This document shows, piece after piece, positions 39,226-51,963 of a stretch of 64,000 nucleotides of DNA (the first letter of the stretch is position 1; each line of letters starts with the position of its first letter). The stretch is from Pontederia crassipes. Lineage: Eukaryota > Streptophyta > Magnoliopsida > Commelinales > Pontederiaceae. The DNA lies in NCBI GenBank assembly GCA_030549335.1, contig CM060190.1, positions 73,050,118 through 73,114,117 on the forward strand, read 5' to 3'. The notes below the pieces were generated by a model that was not told the origin of the DNA, made no database searches, and was given only the letters and a program-made list of their open reading frames with translations. Position numbers and translations under genes: made by a program.

Positions 39226-41312
39226 GTGGTACACCTTCTTATCTTATCTTTCCATGTGTTTTTTCAAGTGGTAACTTATTTTGTATTTGCTTTTCTTTTA
39301 GCAAATTCCTTAGTGATCTTCGTCCAGCTCTTGTATTTGGGGCTCTATTTGGCAATGTTTGAAATAGTAAATATTAATTTTTTTTAGTAAAAAACATAAT
39401 AAAGTAAATTAGAAAAGCATAACATTTTAAATGAAAATATTTGAAAATTCATTTCTATTAACGTTTGTAAATTCCAATCTTGTTCTTATTAAAATGCATT
39501 ATTTTTTTCTCAACTTATTTTATTATTTTTCAATTTTATTTTATCACCATTCAAGTACATTCTTTTTTCGATTGAAATCATCAATGTACAGAACTATTAG
39601 CACTCCACTAATTCGATATTTCGAACGAGAGTGGTAATAATAAATCTTGATCAAAGTAATACATTCATTTTATATTCATGTTTTGTTAATTAAAGTTCAT
39701 TTATTTTTTAACAATGAATAAAGGAATTAATCTACTAGTTAATATACTCATATCATGTATGCACTATTCAAAATAAATATATTGTTTATACATTTTAATA
39801 AAAAAAGATTAATTGTGAGAGTTTTTTTTATTAAGATATGAATAATTTACTTATTAAATTACAATAATTTTATAGAACGATTGAAATGAATAATTTAAGA
39901 TATATCTATTTATGTCATTTTATATTTATCATATAATTTCACCATTAAATTTATCAAATATTTATTTATTATAATCTTAAATAAGTCTCTAACTTCATGT
40001 TAAAAAATGTATATTTCCTCTTAACAGTGATATATATATATATAACTCTTGGGACAAAACAGTCAAGTATTAAAACCATATCTTTGTTATATACAAATTT
40101 TTACAATATCTAAATAATTCTTGAGTTGTTGGTATAGCTAAAGTTAGGTGTATCCAATATATACTATAATACTTTCGAAAGTTTGTTACCAAATAATTAT
40201 TACTTTACTATAATATCATCATATATTTCAAGTTGGTTATGAAAATTCATAATTTTATTTATTTATATTTTTAATTCAATATTTGTAACTATAAATAGAG
40301 GACACTATTAAATTCACTGGCATGATATTCCACTCCTTTCATAATTAATACAGAAGAGCACGTGCAGATTTATGAGTATAAATTTGTATGTCTTAAAAAA
40401 ATTATACACATATATGCATATATGTTTATATTTCTCTCTATCAAATAAAAATATTGAATAATGTAACTTACATAAAAAAAGATTTAATTGATAATATTTA
40501 TATTGATGATTAATAAAAGAATAATCAATATTTTTAACTATAATATTATAATAATTATAATGAGTTATTATCAATAAAAGTAATAGTATAGCAAACTTAA
40601 TAATCTTAATGAGTATCACGTAATTTAATGCTAACTTTTATGTTGAAGTTAATACATATAATCCACCTATAATCTGTGAAGCAGATTAAAAGTTATTGAA
40701 AGGAAATGAATTTTTAATATCTAATTAATTATAGAGTTGTTTGAATAGTTATTGTTAGATAAATAATTTGCATAATATCTGAATAAATTTATAGTCTGAT
40801 TTTTATTGATAATGCATTATGTAAATAATAAACATACTAAAACTAATTATTGTTGACACTAGTTCCATATTTGAAATTTGCAACATTCAAAAAATAAAGT
40901 AAGCCTATAAAAGATGGTGAATTTATAATCTTCATAGTCGCTTATGGAATGGAATCAATATTTAATCATTAAATCTCATAACTTTGATAAAAAAAAAATA
41001 TGTGACTCGAACTAAAATAAAATGTTCTTTGTATTTTATGTTGAAATTGTGATATTCAATATCATGTCTAATCATGCTAGAAGGAAAATAAATTTTTGTG
41101 TTATTTTCTTATGACGTTAAGTATATATTTAATAATAATAATGATTTATACATATATATATAAGTAGAGATTAAAAGTGTCGTAATAAAACAATAATAAT
41201 CTATGTATTAAAAGCATAATATATATTTATATATAAAATAAAAATAGTCATCTTTCCTATGGCATGCGCATAATAATAAATGTTTTAAATAATGAAAATA
41301 TATAAATGTTGA
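39226..41312. other. AT-rich intergenic DNA, nothing recognised
   Basis: Very AT-rich sequence with short poly-T and AT runs. No gene or dated repeat was recognised. Confidence 0.5.
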
Positions 41313-41511
41313 AAATAATTTTGTTAAAACATATAATATCTTATACTATAAAATACAAGGAAAATAAGATTTTTGGCAAATGTCAAAATGATCATAAAAA
41401 TATTTTAACTAATTTAAATATTAATTTATACATGCTAATAAAATGGTTTAGTAATAACTAAAAATTATTCGATGATTATTTATATGATATAACTATAAAA
41501 TATCAATTGAC

Positions 41512-43984
41512 CAGGGGCGGACCTTGGAGCCAATGGATGTGAAATATACATTTTTAAATAAATTTTATAATATTGTAAAAATATATTGTTGAAAAATATG
41601 TTTTTATTTGTTATTCACCAAACATTAGTGCTTTCTTATTTATAATAAAAATAGACAATACAAAAAAAATTAATATGTTAGAATACTACTTCAATATCAG
41701 GACTATCTCAAAATATCTGAAATATTATTTCAGACAATTTGGGATACTAATTCTGAATAATATTACAAAGATATGGAAAGATATGCAACATGCCTAGCTT
41801 GTCACATATCAGTCATGCCTAACTTGGTAGTTAGAAAGTTGATGATGCCGATGATTTTTTATTTCAACACACTCTCGTAAGTCGACGCTGGGAAAAGACT
41901 GAACGACGGCGACTTGAAGGACACGCTGCGATGAAATCACATAATAGCGGCTCGTCGAACATGACGATCTGTGCCAAAGACGATGACTAAGACCAGGTTT
42001 CAAACAATGGGGACAATTTGACAAACACCTATAGGACAGTTGTTGCTGAAAGAACATTGGAGAGGAAGACGCCAACAATGATTTTGCCGACATGCCCCAA
42101 CTTGAAGAGAGCTTGAGCAGTAGTAGCAGAACATCCAATAAGGCGAGTAGAGATTTTTCTATGGAAGTAGAGAACCATAGGAGCTAGAAACATAGCTCCC
42201 AAATCCGGCAACAACGCTGATAGAATGTCGATAACGCCAAATGAAGAGGAAACTCCAAAGTGACGACTTGAGGAACGCCAACCGTGGTCTATCGCCAGAA
42301 AGAAAGTAAGGTTCCGATTGTCAATAACAATATCGGCCAAGTCCGATCGTCCACAATGACGTTAGTATAATTATGAAGGTTAAGCTCCAATCAAAGTAGG
42401 ACACTCCTTATGGAGTGCAGGACACCTCAAAGGCGTAGGAAATCCTCAAGGACTTAAAGTATCATAGAAACGTGACAACAAAATTGTAGAGATACCCCGT
42501 GGGGCAAAGAGTCGCTGAAAAGCAAAAAGTAAAAAAGAGGAGCAAAGGAGAGAAACCACAAAGGTACAGATCTAGGATCGCATAGGATCGCTGCTCTGAT
42601 CAATAAAGCCCTGAAAACAAGTCTAGCGATAACACCGACAAACAAATGAAAGTGAAGAAAACATGGAAAAGGCAAAAATGAAATTTCGTTCTGCAATAGT
42701 TTCCGAGCTCCTGTGCACTGCTAAGATTGATCTTGCAGTAGAAGAAGAAGGAGATGCAGAAATAGTGGATGAGAGAAATATAAAAGAAAAATTCAGAGAC
42801 ACGCAAAGACGTAAAAAGAAGAACGTGAACCAATAACAGAGCAAGAAAAGAGGAAACAAAAAATGTGGATCATCAAGCCATAAATACAAAGATAAAGAAC
42901 TTCGTACTTCGTGAACTTATTACAGCCATGGAAGCCAACGAATCATTCGGTCAGAGGAGCTCACATGGATCTCTAATCAACGCGCTCAAATACTTGAAAA
43001 ACATGTTTTCACTTATTGTTCATCAAACACTAGTGCGTCCTTGCTTACAATAATGGTACACAATACAATAAATGAGAATATGCTATAATATTACTTCAGA
43101 ATATTAGATATATTATCTCAAAATATATGAAATATTATTACAAAAAATTTGGGATACTAATCCTGAATAATATCACAATGACATGCAAATATATGGAAAG
43201 ACATGCAAATGATATCTCAACATATATTATATATTAAAAAATTAGAAAATTTAAATAATATTACAATTGTTCCCTTGAAGATTTAATATTTTGAAATTTT
43301 GGTATAGTTATCTCATTGTAGATATTATCAAATGTCTTTTTCAATGTAAGAAATTAAACAATCATTCACGAAAGAGTCTCCAATTGGACTTCGCAATCTA
43401 TTTTTCACAATCTTAAAAAAATGAAGAAATGATTGATTTTTTATAATCCTAAGATCTAATAATCATACGAAACAATAAAAAATAATCTTAAAAAATGATT
43501 AATTTCTGATAAACCTAATATCTGATTTCTTAAGATTATTTTTTTACAATACTAAGATCTGATTTTTTTCTCACTCTACTGTCTTTTATTTTTCTAGTAA
43601 GGAACTAGATTAGTTGATGAAACATATCATTACCTAAACCCTCAAAGGTTGGGAACGAAGGATGAAGAAGATAAAACGAAAAAAATAAAGACAAAAATTG
43701 AATGTGCTGAAGAAAAACGTGAAGAAGAAAGTAATTATTACATATTATCTCTTGGACTGCTCACACACTGAGGCTTGGGAAGTTGGGAGAAAGAAGATTA
43801 AGTGATAAAAATAAAAGTGCAAGAAGAGAGGATGTTTTGGGAGGAACCGTGAAGAGAAATAAAATTAGATTAAGAGTTTTCTCGAAAAGGAAGAAGACAA
43901 TATATGTTATTAAAGATAATATGATTATATATATTACCTAATGGGCTCAATTGACCCGTTCCTATCAACCTAGGTCCGCCATTG
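41512..43984. mobile_element. 2.47-kb hAT-like element interrupting a duplicate
   Basis: Ends CAGGGGCGGACCTTG and (right end, reverse complement) CAATGGCGGACCTAG. Flanks caattgac (41504-41511) and tcatggac (43985-43992) match at 5 of 8 positions, a decayed target duplication. The paralogue at 45189-45672 lacks this segment and reads straight through at the homologous place. No transposase was recognised; an LTR-like direct-repeat structure lies inside. Confidence 0.75.
41588..43205. mobile_element. Nested element with about 215-bp direct terminal repeats
   Basis: Segments 41588-41805 and 42990-43205 are similar in direct orientation (shared aatttgggatactaat, tgaataatat and tattca/ttcaccaaacattagtg-like blocks). 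They enclose about 1.2 kb that is GC-richer and has short minus-strand ORFs with no recognised domain. This resembles a degenerate or non-autonomous LTR retrotransposon; a primer-binding site was not confirmed. Confidence 0.5.
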
Positions 43985-44775
43985 TCATGGACTATATAAT
44001 TTCTCAATTATATTAGATATGGTTATATAGAATTTTTTTTATCATCTCTCAACCATTGATATTTATATTGTACCTTAATTATTTAAGAACAAAGTTATGT
44101 ATATGCAAATATTTTTTCCCATAGTAAATTTTATAGAAAAATAAATATATGATATTTTGAAAGTATTAAAATTAAAACATGTTAGATATTAATTGAAATA
44201 ATATTGGTATGTTTCTTAAAAGTATAGTAATAATAATATATATATATATATTAGATGGAAAAATAATACATATTCATTTAAGAATTATAATTATAATTTA
44301 AATAAAAGTTATAATCAACTAAAGTTGTTTCTTGATGTGGATAATTTATGTATATATTTATATTATTATTTTGCATGTATTTTACTCTTATGTTGTGCCT
44401 CTGTACAAATGCATGAACAAGCTAATTGAACATATTTCCATGCTTTCTCCGCATCACGCCTGTTTACACACCATTGTCATTCATTTGTTGTCAAAATGCC
44501 TCCTAAAATGAACATCAATGCAGGAAGCCGACGAAAGCTCGGTGGATGAAGTAGAGCAGGGCGGATACCATGCACTAGCCCCTACATCACGAGAGATGAT
44601 TCGCTTCAAGCCAATGATATAGACCGTCAAATCAACAACAAATATCAAGTAATACTTGGGACCAACTAGACAGAGGGACCACTGTCGCAGCAGAGACAAA
44701 GGCTGCAGAAGTGGCAACTGTAGAGGAGGACGGGAAATGAGAGGATATAAGACGGAGTCTAGAGCAACGAAAAAT

Positions 44776-44793
44776 GGGGGGGGGGGGGGGGGG
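44776..44793. repeat. G18 homopolymer
   Basis: Eighteen consecutive G on the plus strand. Unusual in this AT-rich setting, and a likely sequencing or assembly length uncertainty. Confidence 0.9.
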
Positions 44794-45188
44794 ACCATCA
44801 TCTGCTTGAAGGAGATTCCATTATCTGCTTAAGGAGAGAGTTGAAGGTTTTGAAAGGTCTTTTAGAAACAATGTCCTGTTTAACGGTGATATCGAGAGAT
44901 GTCTATTCGTCCTCGATGAACTGTAACTAATTTGTCGACTGAGTTCGAGAGGAGCAGAGAGAGCAAAACGGAGAGGAGAGAGAAAAACTTGCATAAAAAG
45001 CGATGCGGGCCTCTAGGGTTGCCTCTCATGCGTAAACCATACCAAATGAACCGGTCGCGTCGTGAACTACGATTCAATCCTTCGGCAAGAGCAGATCTGT
45101 GCTAGTCGTCGGATGCACATCGACGGTTAGCGAAATAGGGGGGACAATTATCCCTGCTTAAGTAGGGGGGACCCCATTGTTTCCTCAG

Positions 45189-45672
45189 AATAATTTTGTT
45201 AAATATACTAATATCTTATACTATAATATATTAGGTGAATAAGATATTTGACAAATGTCAAACAACCATATAAAATGCTATAATTAATCAAAATATGAAT
45301 TTATACATACTAACGAAATAGTTTAGCAGTAGCTAAATAATTGTTGGACGAATAATTACAAGAGATAACTATAATATATCATTGAATATATAATTTATCA
45401 ATTATACTATATGTAGTTTTTTTATATCATTTCTCAAACCATTATTATTTATATTTTACCTTAATTATTTAAGACAAAGTAAATATACGATATGGTCGAG
45501 AAAAAAAATTAAAATTAAAATTAAAATGTGTTGAATAATAATTTAAATAATATAGGCAGTGTTTTAAAAAGTATAGTAGTAACAAAAAAAGATATATATT
45601 AGTTGGAAAAAGAGTACATATTCATTAAAGAATTATAATTACAATTTAAATAAAATTTATTATGAACTTAAG
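45189..45672. repeat. Segmental duplicate copy B (empty site)
   Basis: Paralogue of copy A without the 2.47-kb insertion. At the homologous insertion point it reads tatcattgaatatataattt. It lies about 0.86 kb downstream of copy A. The rest of 45673-46249 is AT-rich with no gene seen. Confidence 0.8.
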
Positions 45673-46249
45673 CTATTTATTTTAATATCATGTTGTATTA
45701 ATCATATGAGATTAGATAAAGTTATAAAATCAGATGAACAAACTTTATCATGAGCATAAATTGTTAAACTATCTAACTTATCATTTAGATAAATATGAAA
45801 ATAATTTTTTAGTTTAATCTATTTATTTATATTATTTTATATTGAAGTTTAAAAATAAATAAAGAGAAATAAAAGTCAATTGTATATATATTTTTAAAAA
45901 TTAATATGTATGATTATATGATAAGTTTTATTTGTACCTTTCAGGCATTCACCCATGGCTCGTGATATATACTTATTTTCTATAATAGGTAAATACTAAA
46001 TAGTCTGAAATATAGATAAAAATTGAAACATGACACAAAAAAGGAATATATAATCACTCGACATAATTTATTTTTAACCTACTTTTATTAATCAGAATAC
46101 AATCAAACGAGAATCAGGAGATCATAATATTTTTTTCCCTCTAAATTAAATGTTTCATGAGAGCAGGTTCAAAGCCCGACGCTAATAATTAAGAAAAGAA
46201 CCAAAAAAAGGTTGCCACTCGTGACATAATTTTAGACCGTTTTACCCCT

Positions 46250-46490
46250 CCACTAAGTCCCACTCGGCCTCCTCTCACCTAATCCGCAAGGCGCTGCCGG
46301 ACCGGCTCCACCGCCGCCATTCTCTTCCTCCGTCTCTTCGCCTACAGCGGCGTCGTCCGCGTCCTCGTGCCCTACGCAGAGATCGGAGGCTCTGCCCTTC
46401 TCCCCGACGTCCTCCTCCCCGACCACGCATCGGCACCGTTGCCCGACGGGCCGACGGCGCCGGCCGTCGAGCTGCGTCCGTCCAAAGTTT
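46250..46490 (+). other. Isolated GC-rich island, possible gene fragment
   Basis: About 240 bp rich in CCG/GCC codon-like triplets sits between AT-rich flanks. One plus frame reads LFLRLFAYSGVVRVL and continues through a proline-rich stretch, without a recognisable family or clear start. It ends abruptly at AT-rich DNA. It could be a captured or relic first exon or a CpG-rich promoter element. Confidence 0.35.
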
Positions 46491-46885
46491 TTTTCTTTTA
46501 TTTATAAAAAAATATTATTATGTCACGCCAAAATATAATTAAACACTTGACGTTAGAGTGACAATATTATTTTTTTAAGTGATGTCCTCAAAAGAATTTA
46601 TAAGTCTTCGAGGGTTAAAAATGTCATTTAACTGCGACGCATATCTCTTATCGGTATGTTGTACCGCGTTGCAAACTTCAGGCAGAAGGCAGACGCCCAA
46701 GCGACCGACGACTTATCGATCTCCTCAGATAGTACTCAAAGTTCTCCGCGGCGCAGCAGAAACAGCGCAATAGAAGCCTGTCAAAGTTGAAAAAATAATA
46801 ATAATCCACTCCGTTGTCTCTTTTTAATTCCGCTCGAACTCGTGGCGTCGGAGGGGGAAAAAGAAAGGAAAAAAAAGGTTAGAAA

Positions 46886-47106
46886 ATGCCGCTTTCACTT
46901 TCCTCACCCGCCGCCGCGGCCGCCGCCGGAGTCACTCGCCGCTCCTTGTGTCCTATCCGGCATCACCAGCACCGTTTCTCATCAGTGCGACTCCCACTTC
47001 CCTACTCTTTGTTGATTTCTTCGACTGTGGTGTTGAATCCTCCAGGTCTTGTTGATAACAGAACAATCGCGTGTTCCTTTCGGATTCTTCGTGCCGGAAA
47101 CCTGTG
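46886..47106 (+). other. Transit-peptide-like ORF upstream of ATIC, out of frame
   Basis: A 73-codon ORF begins MPLSLSSPAAAAAAG and continues RSLCPIRHHQHRFSSVRLP: rich in Ser, Ala and Arg and nearly free of acidic residues, as expected of a plastid targeting peptide. It lies 24 bp upstream of the ATIC start, but in a frame offset by two. The ATIC frame is open from 47059, so both frames overlap at 47059-47104. A single indel or an unrecognised splice there would join them. Confidence 0.55.
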
Positions 47107-47130
47107 ATATCGAGTGGTCTGATCAGGGTC

Positions 47131-50100
47131 ATGGCGGAAGTGAGCACCCAGAAGGCTACTTCCTCTACTTCTTCGCCCACTGGTATGGATGAATGCCTTT
47201 TTCATTTACTCCCCTTTTCATTTTCTTTTCCACTGGTATGGAAGAACTTTAAAACAGTGTTTATCTATGTGCATGCTTTTACTGTATTTTGTTTTTCAAA
47301 CACTCTTTCGACCCTATCGAAAAAAAAAACACTCTTTCGACCTTTTTTATAGTTATCAAATAGATAAAGCATTATTGCACATTCGTTTTTTTTTTTCATT
47401 CCAATTCTTTTTTCTATTGCATCTTTCTTCAATAGGGCAAAAGCAAGCATTGATATCATTGTCAGACAAGCGAGATTTAGCTCTTCTTGGAAATGGACTT
47501 CAAAACTTAGGGTAAGTTCCTCAGCTCTTTTCATATTTGATATTCGTATATTTTCTGATGTAACCGTAGTTTACATTTTATTTCAATCCTAGAATGTGTT
47601 TTAGGGCAGTTAACACTAGAATGTTGTAACATTATAATGAATCCTTTGCCACTTTTGATATTTATAATAGCTTCACAATTTCAACTATCTCAGGTACACT
47701 ATTGTCTCAACTGGAGGGACAGCATCTTCTTTAGTGGAAGCTGGTGTTCCCGTTACTAAAGTTGAAGAGATCACACATTTCCCTGAAATGGTAATACTTC
47801 AATTGTTTCTGTATTTCTTTTACTTGGAAAAGATGACTGTGACTCTTGGGTAGTCATCCCATTGTTTCTTCTTTTGCTTCTTGTAATTTTACAATTATTT
47901 TTCAAATATTTGTGATTTAAATTGCTCTTCGAAATAAAAATTTCCTACATGCCTATTGTTTTTAATTACTAAAACCATTTGACTTAAACTTTTAAAACCC
48001 TTAAAAACATGTAAATTATTCTCTTAAGCTGTAAGTGTTTAAACAATTTAGTAATAGTTTATTTAAAATCATTTGCTCTAAACGTTATTGGCCTAATGCA
48101 GCTAGATGGTCGAGTGAAAACATTGCATCCCAGTATACATGGTGGAATTCTTGCTCGTCGAGATCATAGCAGCCATATGGAGGCCATAAATAAACATGGA
48201 ATTGGTAGATATACTAATTTAGATGCAATTTAATTCTATTGTTCCATTCAGTAAATCCCAACTCAAGGCTTACAAGATACTTTTGGTTCAGGGACATTTG
48301 ATATAGTGGTTGTAAACTTGTATCCATTTTACGAAAAGGTAACATCTACAAAGGGAATAACTTTTGAAGATGGCATTGAAAATATTGATATTGGAGGTCC
48401 TACTTTGATACGAGCTGCAGCCAAGGTTATATTATGTTATATATAATGTTATATCAGTATATATTTTGACATGACAACTGGACTTTCTGAAGTTCACATC
48501 TTAACAGAACCACAAGGATGTCCTGGTTGTTGTGGATCATGAAGATTATCCTGCAGTCTTGGAGTTTCTGCAAGGACAAAGTGATGATCCATATTTCCGC
48601 AAGAAGTTAGCATGGAAGGCCTTTCAACATGTTGCTTCATATGATTCAGCAGTTTCAGAGTGGTTGTGGAAACAAACAGAGGGTGAGGAATATCTTAGCT
48701 ATGTGTTATTTTCATTTTGTATGGCAGTCATCTGTTCCTATTTAAACTCTGGCCTATATTCTTTCTCAGGTGAGAAGTTTCCTCCTTCCTTAACAGTACC
48801 CCTTTCATTGAAAAGTACACTGCGGTATGGTGAAAATCCACACCAGAAAGCAGCATTTTATGGTGACAAGAGTCTCTCGGTGGTCAACGCTGGTGGTATT
48901 GCTACAGCCATACAACACCACGGCAAGGCAAGAAAAATTGGCACCAGTCGCTTGAATATAAACTAGATAACTTGATCAACTCCATATTACTGGATGCAAC
49001 TATTGCATAATGCATCGTTTCAAAAAACTATTGCATAATGCATGTATGTATGTACACATATTTGTGTGTGTGTGCATGCACGTATACGTGTGCACGCGTG
49101 TTGCATCACACATATATGTATATATACATGTCTTCATCAGATTTTTTATTATAATTACTGTATACACTTTTTAAGCGACTCTTTTACATGTTGGTTGTAT
49201 TTCTATTTTAAAGTCTCTTGTGGCACAATGGGAGGACATTGATTATTTGAGCTACATGTCATGATAGTTTAAAGAGCATAAAATTCCAAGATTAAGTGTC
49301 AACAGATTTTCCTGTAGTATTTTAGACTTAGGACTCGATGTAGAAGATTTTAGGCAACTTGAATTTATACTTTATTAAAATGTTGATAAAAATGAATCAC
49401 TATTTTTATTTGGTTTTCTTGGTTACTCCACCACACTGATTAGATGTGTATATTCAGCAAACTCTAAAATCTTGTTTGTACAGGAGATGTCTTACAACAA
49501 TTATTTGGATGCTGATGCTGCATGGAACTGTGTATCAGAATTCAGAAACCCTACTTGTGTGATTGTGAAGCACACAAATCCTTGTGGGGTAGCCTCACGT
49601 CAAGATATACTTGAAGCATATAGATTAGCTGTAAAAGCAGATCCTGTGAGTGCTTTTGGTGGCATTGTAGCTTTTAACACAACAGTGGATGAGGTAAACA
49701 ACCTAGCAAAAATTTTAAGATTGTTTCCTTTTCACATCTACTTATCTCTTGGATCAAATCTCTAGGACCTTGCAAAGGAGATCCGTGAATACAGGAGTCC
49801 AACTGATGGTCAAACACGAATGTTCTATGAGATAGTAGTTGCACCAAGTTATACAGAGAAAGGCCTTGAGATCCTTCGCGGAAAGTCAAAGACTTTGAGG
49901 ATTCTTGAAGCAAAAAAGAGCGAGAAAGGAATGCTTTCTTTGAGACAGGTTGGTGGTGGATGGTTAGCTCAGGACTCTGATGATGTGACCCCTGAAGATA
50001 TCAAGTTTACTGTGATGTCAGAAAGGGAACCGGAGGAGGCTGAGCTCCATGATGCAGAGTTTGCATGGCTTTGTGTTAAGCATGTCAAAAGTAATGCCAT

Positions 50101-51604
50101 TGTGATTGCAAAGGTGATTTTTTTTCTCTTGATAAATTTCTGGTCTTTGCTACCATCGGAAATTATTGTTATACAAGTAGTCATTTTGTTTTACTTTTTT
50201 GAAACCATGCAGCCAAGTTGATTATGACAAGCATAATCTAAATAGTTTGGTATATATTTAGATATAGAGCTTGTAATTCTTAGGTTGTGGGCATGCATTT
50301 TCTTTCCTCATCCTGAAGTGCGAGGAATAATTTTGTTCATTAATCTTCAAGACTCAAAATTTTGTTTGCCTCATTTGGTTTCCTGTGGTATTTGAGGCAT
50401 GTCGAAGCGTAACAATGAATACATTTTGTTTGTCAAAGTAATTTATTTTTGTTGTACCCAAGAAGAGCAACTTGCCAATGCTATGATAAAAACAGCGATA
50501 ATTTGCACTGAATATTGAATTTTTATGTTTTTTTTGTCATTGATGGTACATTTTATTTTCAAACATGCTTTAGAGAATAAATGAAGGCAAGTAGGAAGGA
50601 ACTTGAACTGCATTACTGGCTCCTCTCTGATTTCCTCAGATACATAACAGTCACTCTACTTCTTTTGGACTGATTATGATTTGCTGGATTTTGAATCCAT
50701 TTTTTTAGAATAACTGTATGCTGGGAATGGGCAGCGGACAACCTAATAGGCTAGAAAGCTTAAGAATTGCATTTAGAAAAGCAGGAGATGAAGCTAAAGG
50801 AGCTGCTTTGGCCAGTGATGCCTTTTTCCCCTTTGGTAAGGAAATTTATATTTGCTCCAATCGTCACTGTGTATTTTTTTTTTGGTAGAATTATCTCTGT
50901 GTATATATATTTTTTTTGGTAGAATTGTAAGGCATTGGTTTAAGCACCTCATCTTTTCTCCTCACCGTTGAGTGGTTTTCATTCCAATATTTCATCTTTA
51001 GCAGTTAATCTTTTCTTTTGCAATATTCTTATAAAGCATAAATGCGACATTAGACCATGAGTAGGTAATGAATTTCCATAACATTTCTCTTTCTTTTGTA
51101 GTAGCTCCAGTTACATTGCCAGGATCTGTCACTCCAACTTTCCATTTGACTCCCACATAAACATGTTGGTTAAGAATCTGTCAACACTGGGATGTCTCTT
51201 GGACGATTCTAATCAATGGACACATCTACAAACTTGTTTAATTTACTTAATCCCAATACTGGTGCACTTCTCCATATCTTACACAGCATAATCTGAAACT
51301 AACTTAACTTAGATCATCGAATCACCTCGCGGATGAGGATTTTGCATGCTTTGGAGAGATTATGCTGTTGCTGCATAGAGTCCTACTATTTTCGTTTGAA
51401 GCGATGTGTTCTTAGGTCCTACTAATCTAATCTGAAACTACTATATTGGCAGCTTGGAAGGATGCAGTGGAAGAGGCATGCCAAAATGGTATTGGAGTTA
51501 TCGCAGAACCTGGAGGTAGCATTAGGGATGGCGATGCTGTGGATTGCTGCAATAAGTATGGCGTCTCTCTTGTCTTCACCAATATCAGGCACTTTAGGCA
51601 CTGA
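47131..51604 (+). CDS. ATIC: AICAR transformylase / IMP cyclohydrolase (purH type)
   Basis: Bifunctional enzyme of the last two steps of purine synthesis: formyl transfer to AICAR, then closure to IMP. Eleven exons, 47131-47182, 47436-47511, 47694-47790, 48102-48204, 48292-48425, 48508-48682, 48770-48927, 49484-49693, 49766-50113, 50709-50835 and 51453-51604, give 543 residues from the ATG at 47131. The N-terminal MGS-like cyclohydrolase domain shows [33 protein letters not shown] and IHGGILARR. The transformylase domain shows [54 protein letters not shown] and FTNIRHFRH at the C-terminus. The intron after exon 7 uses a GC donor (AAG/gcaaga). The plant enzyme is expected in plastids; the targeting-like ORF lies upstream out of frame. 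Confidence 0.95.
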
Positions 51605-51963
51605 AATTTGGTGTTCAACTGTTCATCCCCTGTGGCGGCAACCATGGAATTTAAAGAGCTTTAAAGCGTCTATAAAAATTCTGGTGAGCCAAAGGATGCT
51701 GCTGGCGAATCTTCCTCCCTATTTCATCAGCATCCTTGTGCATTTTTTTCCTTTTGTCACTGGAACAATTTTTCAGCTGTCCTGTGGGTGACAATTTTTT
51801 ATTAAAAAAAAAACTTTGTATCTGTTGCTGTTGTTCTTATTGGATTTCAGGATATTCTGGGTCAATTTCGTATGAACAAAAAAAAATCCACCTTTTGGAG
51901 TTAATTTCATTGCTGTGGCAAGACAATTCTATTCAAATCTCTTTGCTATGAATTAATAGGTGC
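51605..51963. other. ATIC 3' flank
   Basis: 3' UTR side of ATIC. The part 51851-51926 shows weak similarity to 54866-54940 (shared tgtggcaagacaa or tgccgtggcaagacaa). Confidence 0.5.

Larger units (their letters stand above)
41313..44325. repeat. Segmental duplicate copy A (split by a hAT insertion)
   Basis: The arms 41313-41511 and 43985-44325 together match 45189-45672 in the same order and orientation. Landmarks are taattttgttaaa, tatcttatacta, aatttatacat, accttaattatttaag and catattcatt. The interruption is the 41512-43984 element. Confidence 0.8.

Noticed and set aside
42029-42340. Minus-strand ORF (103 codons) in the nested element
   Set aside because: Could be a gag relic, but no retroviral-type motif is visible, so no protein is called.
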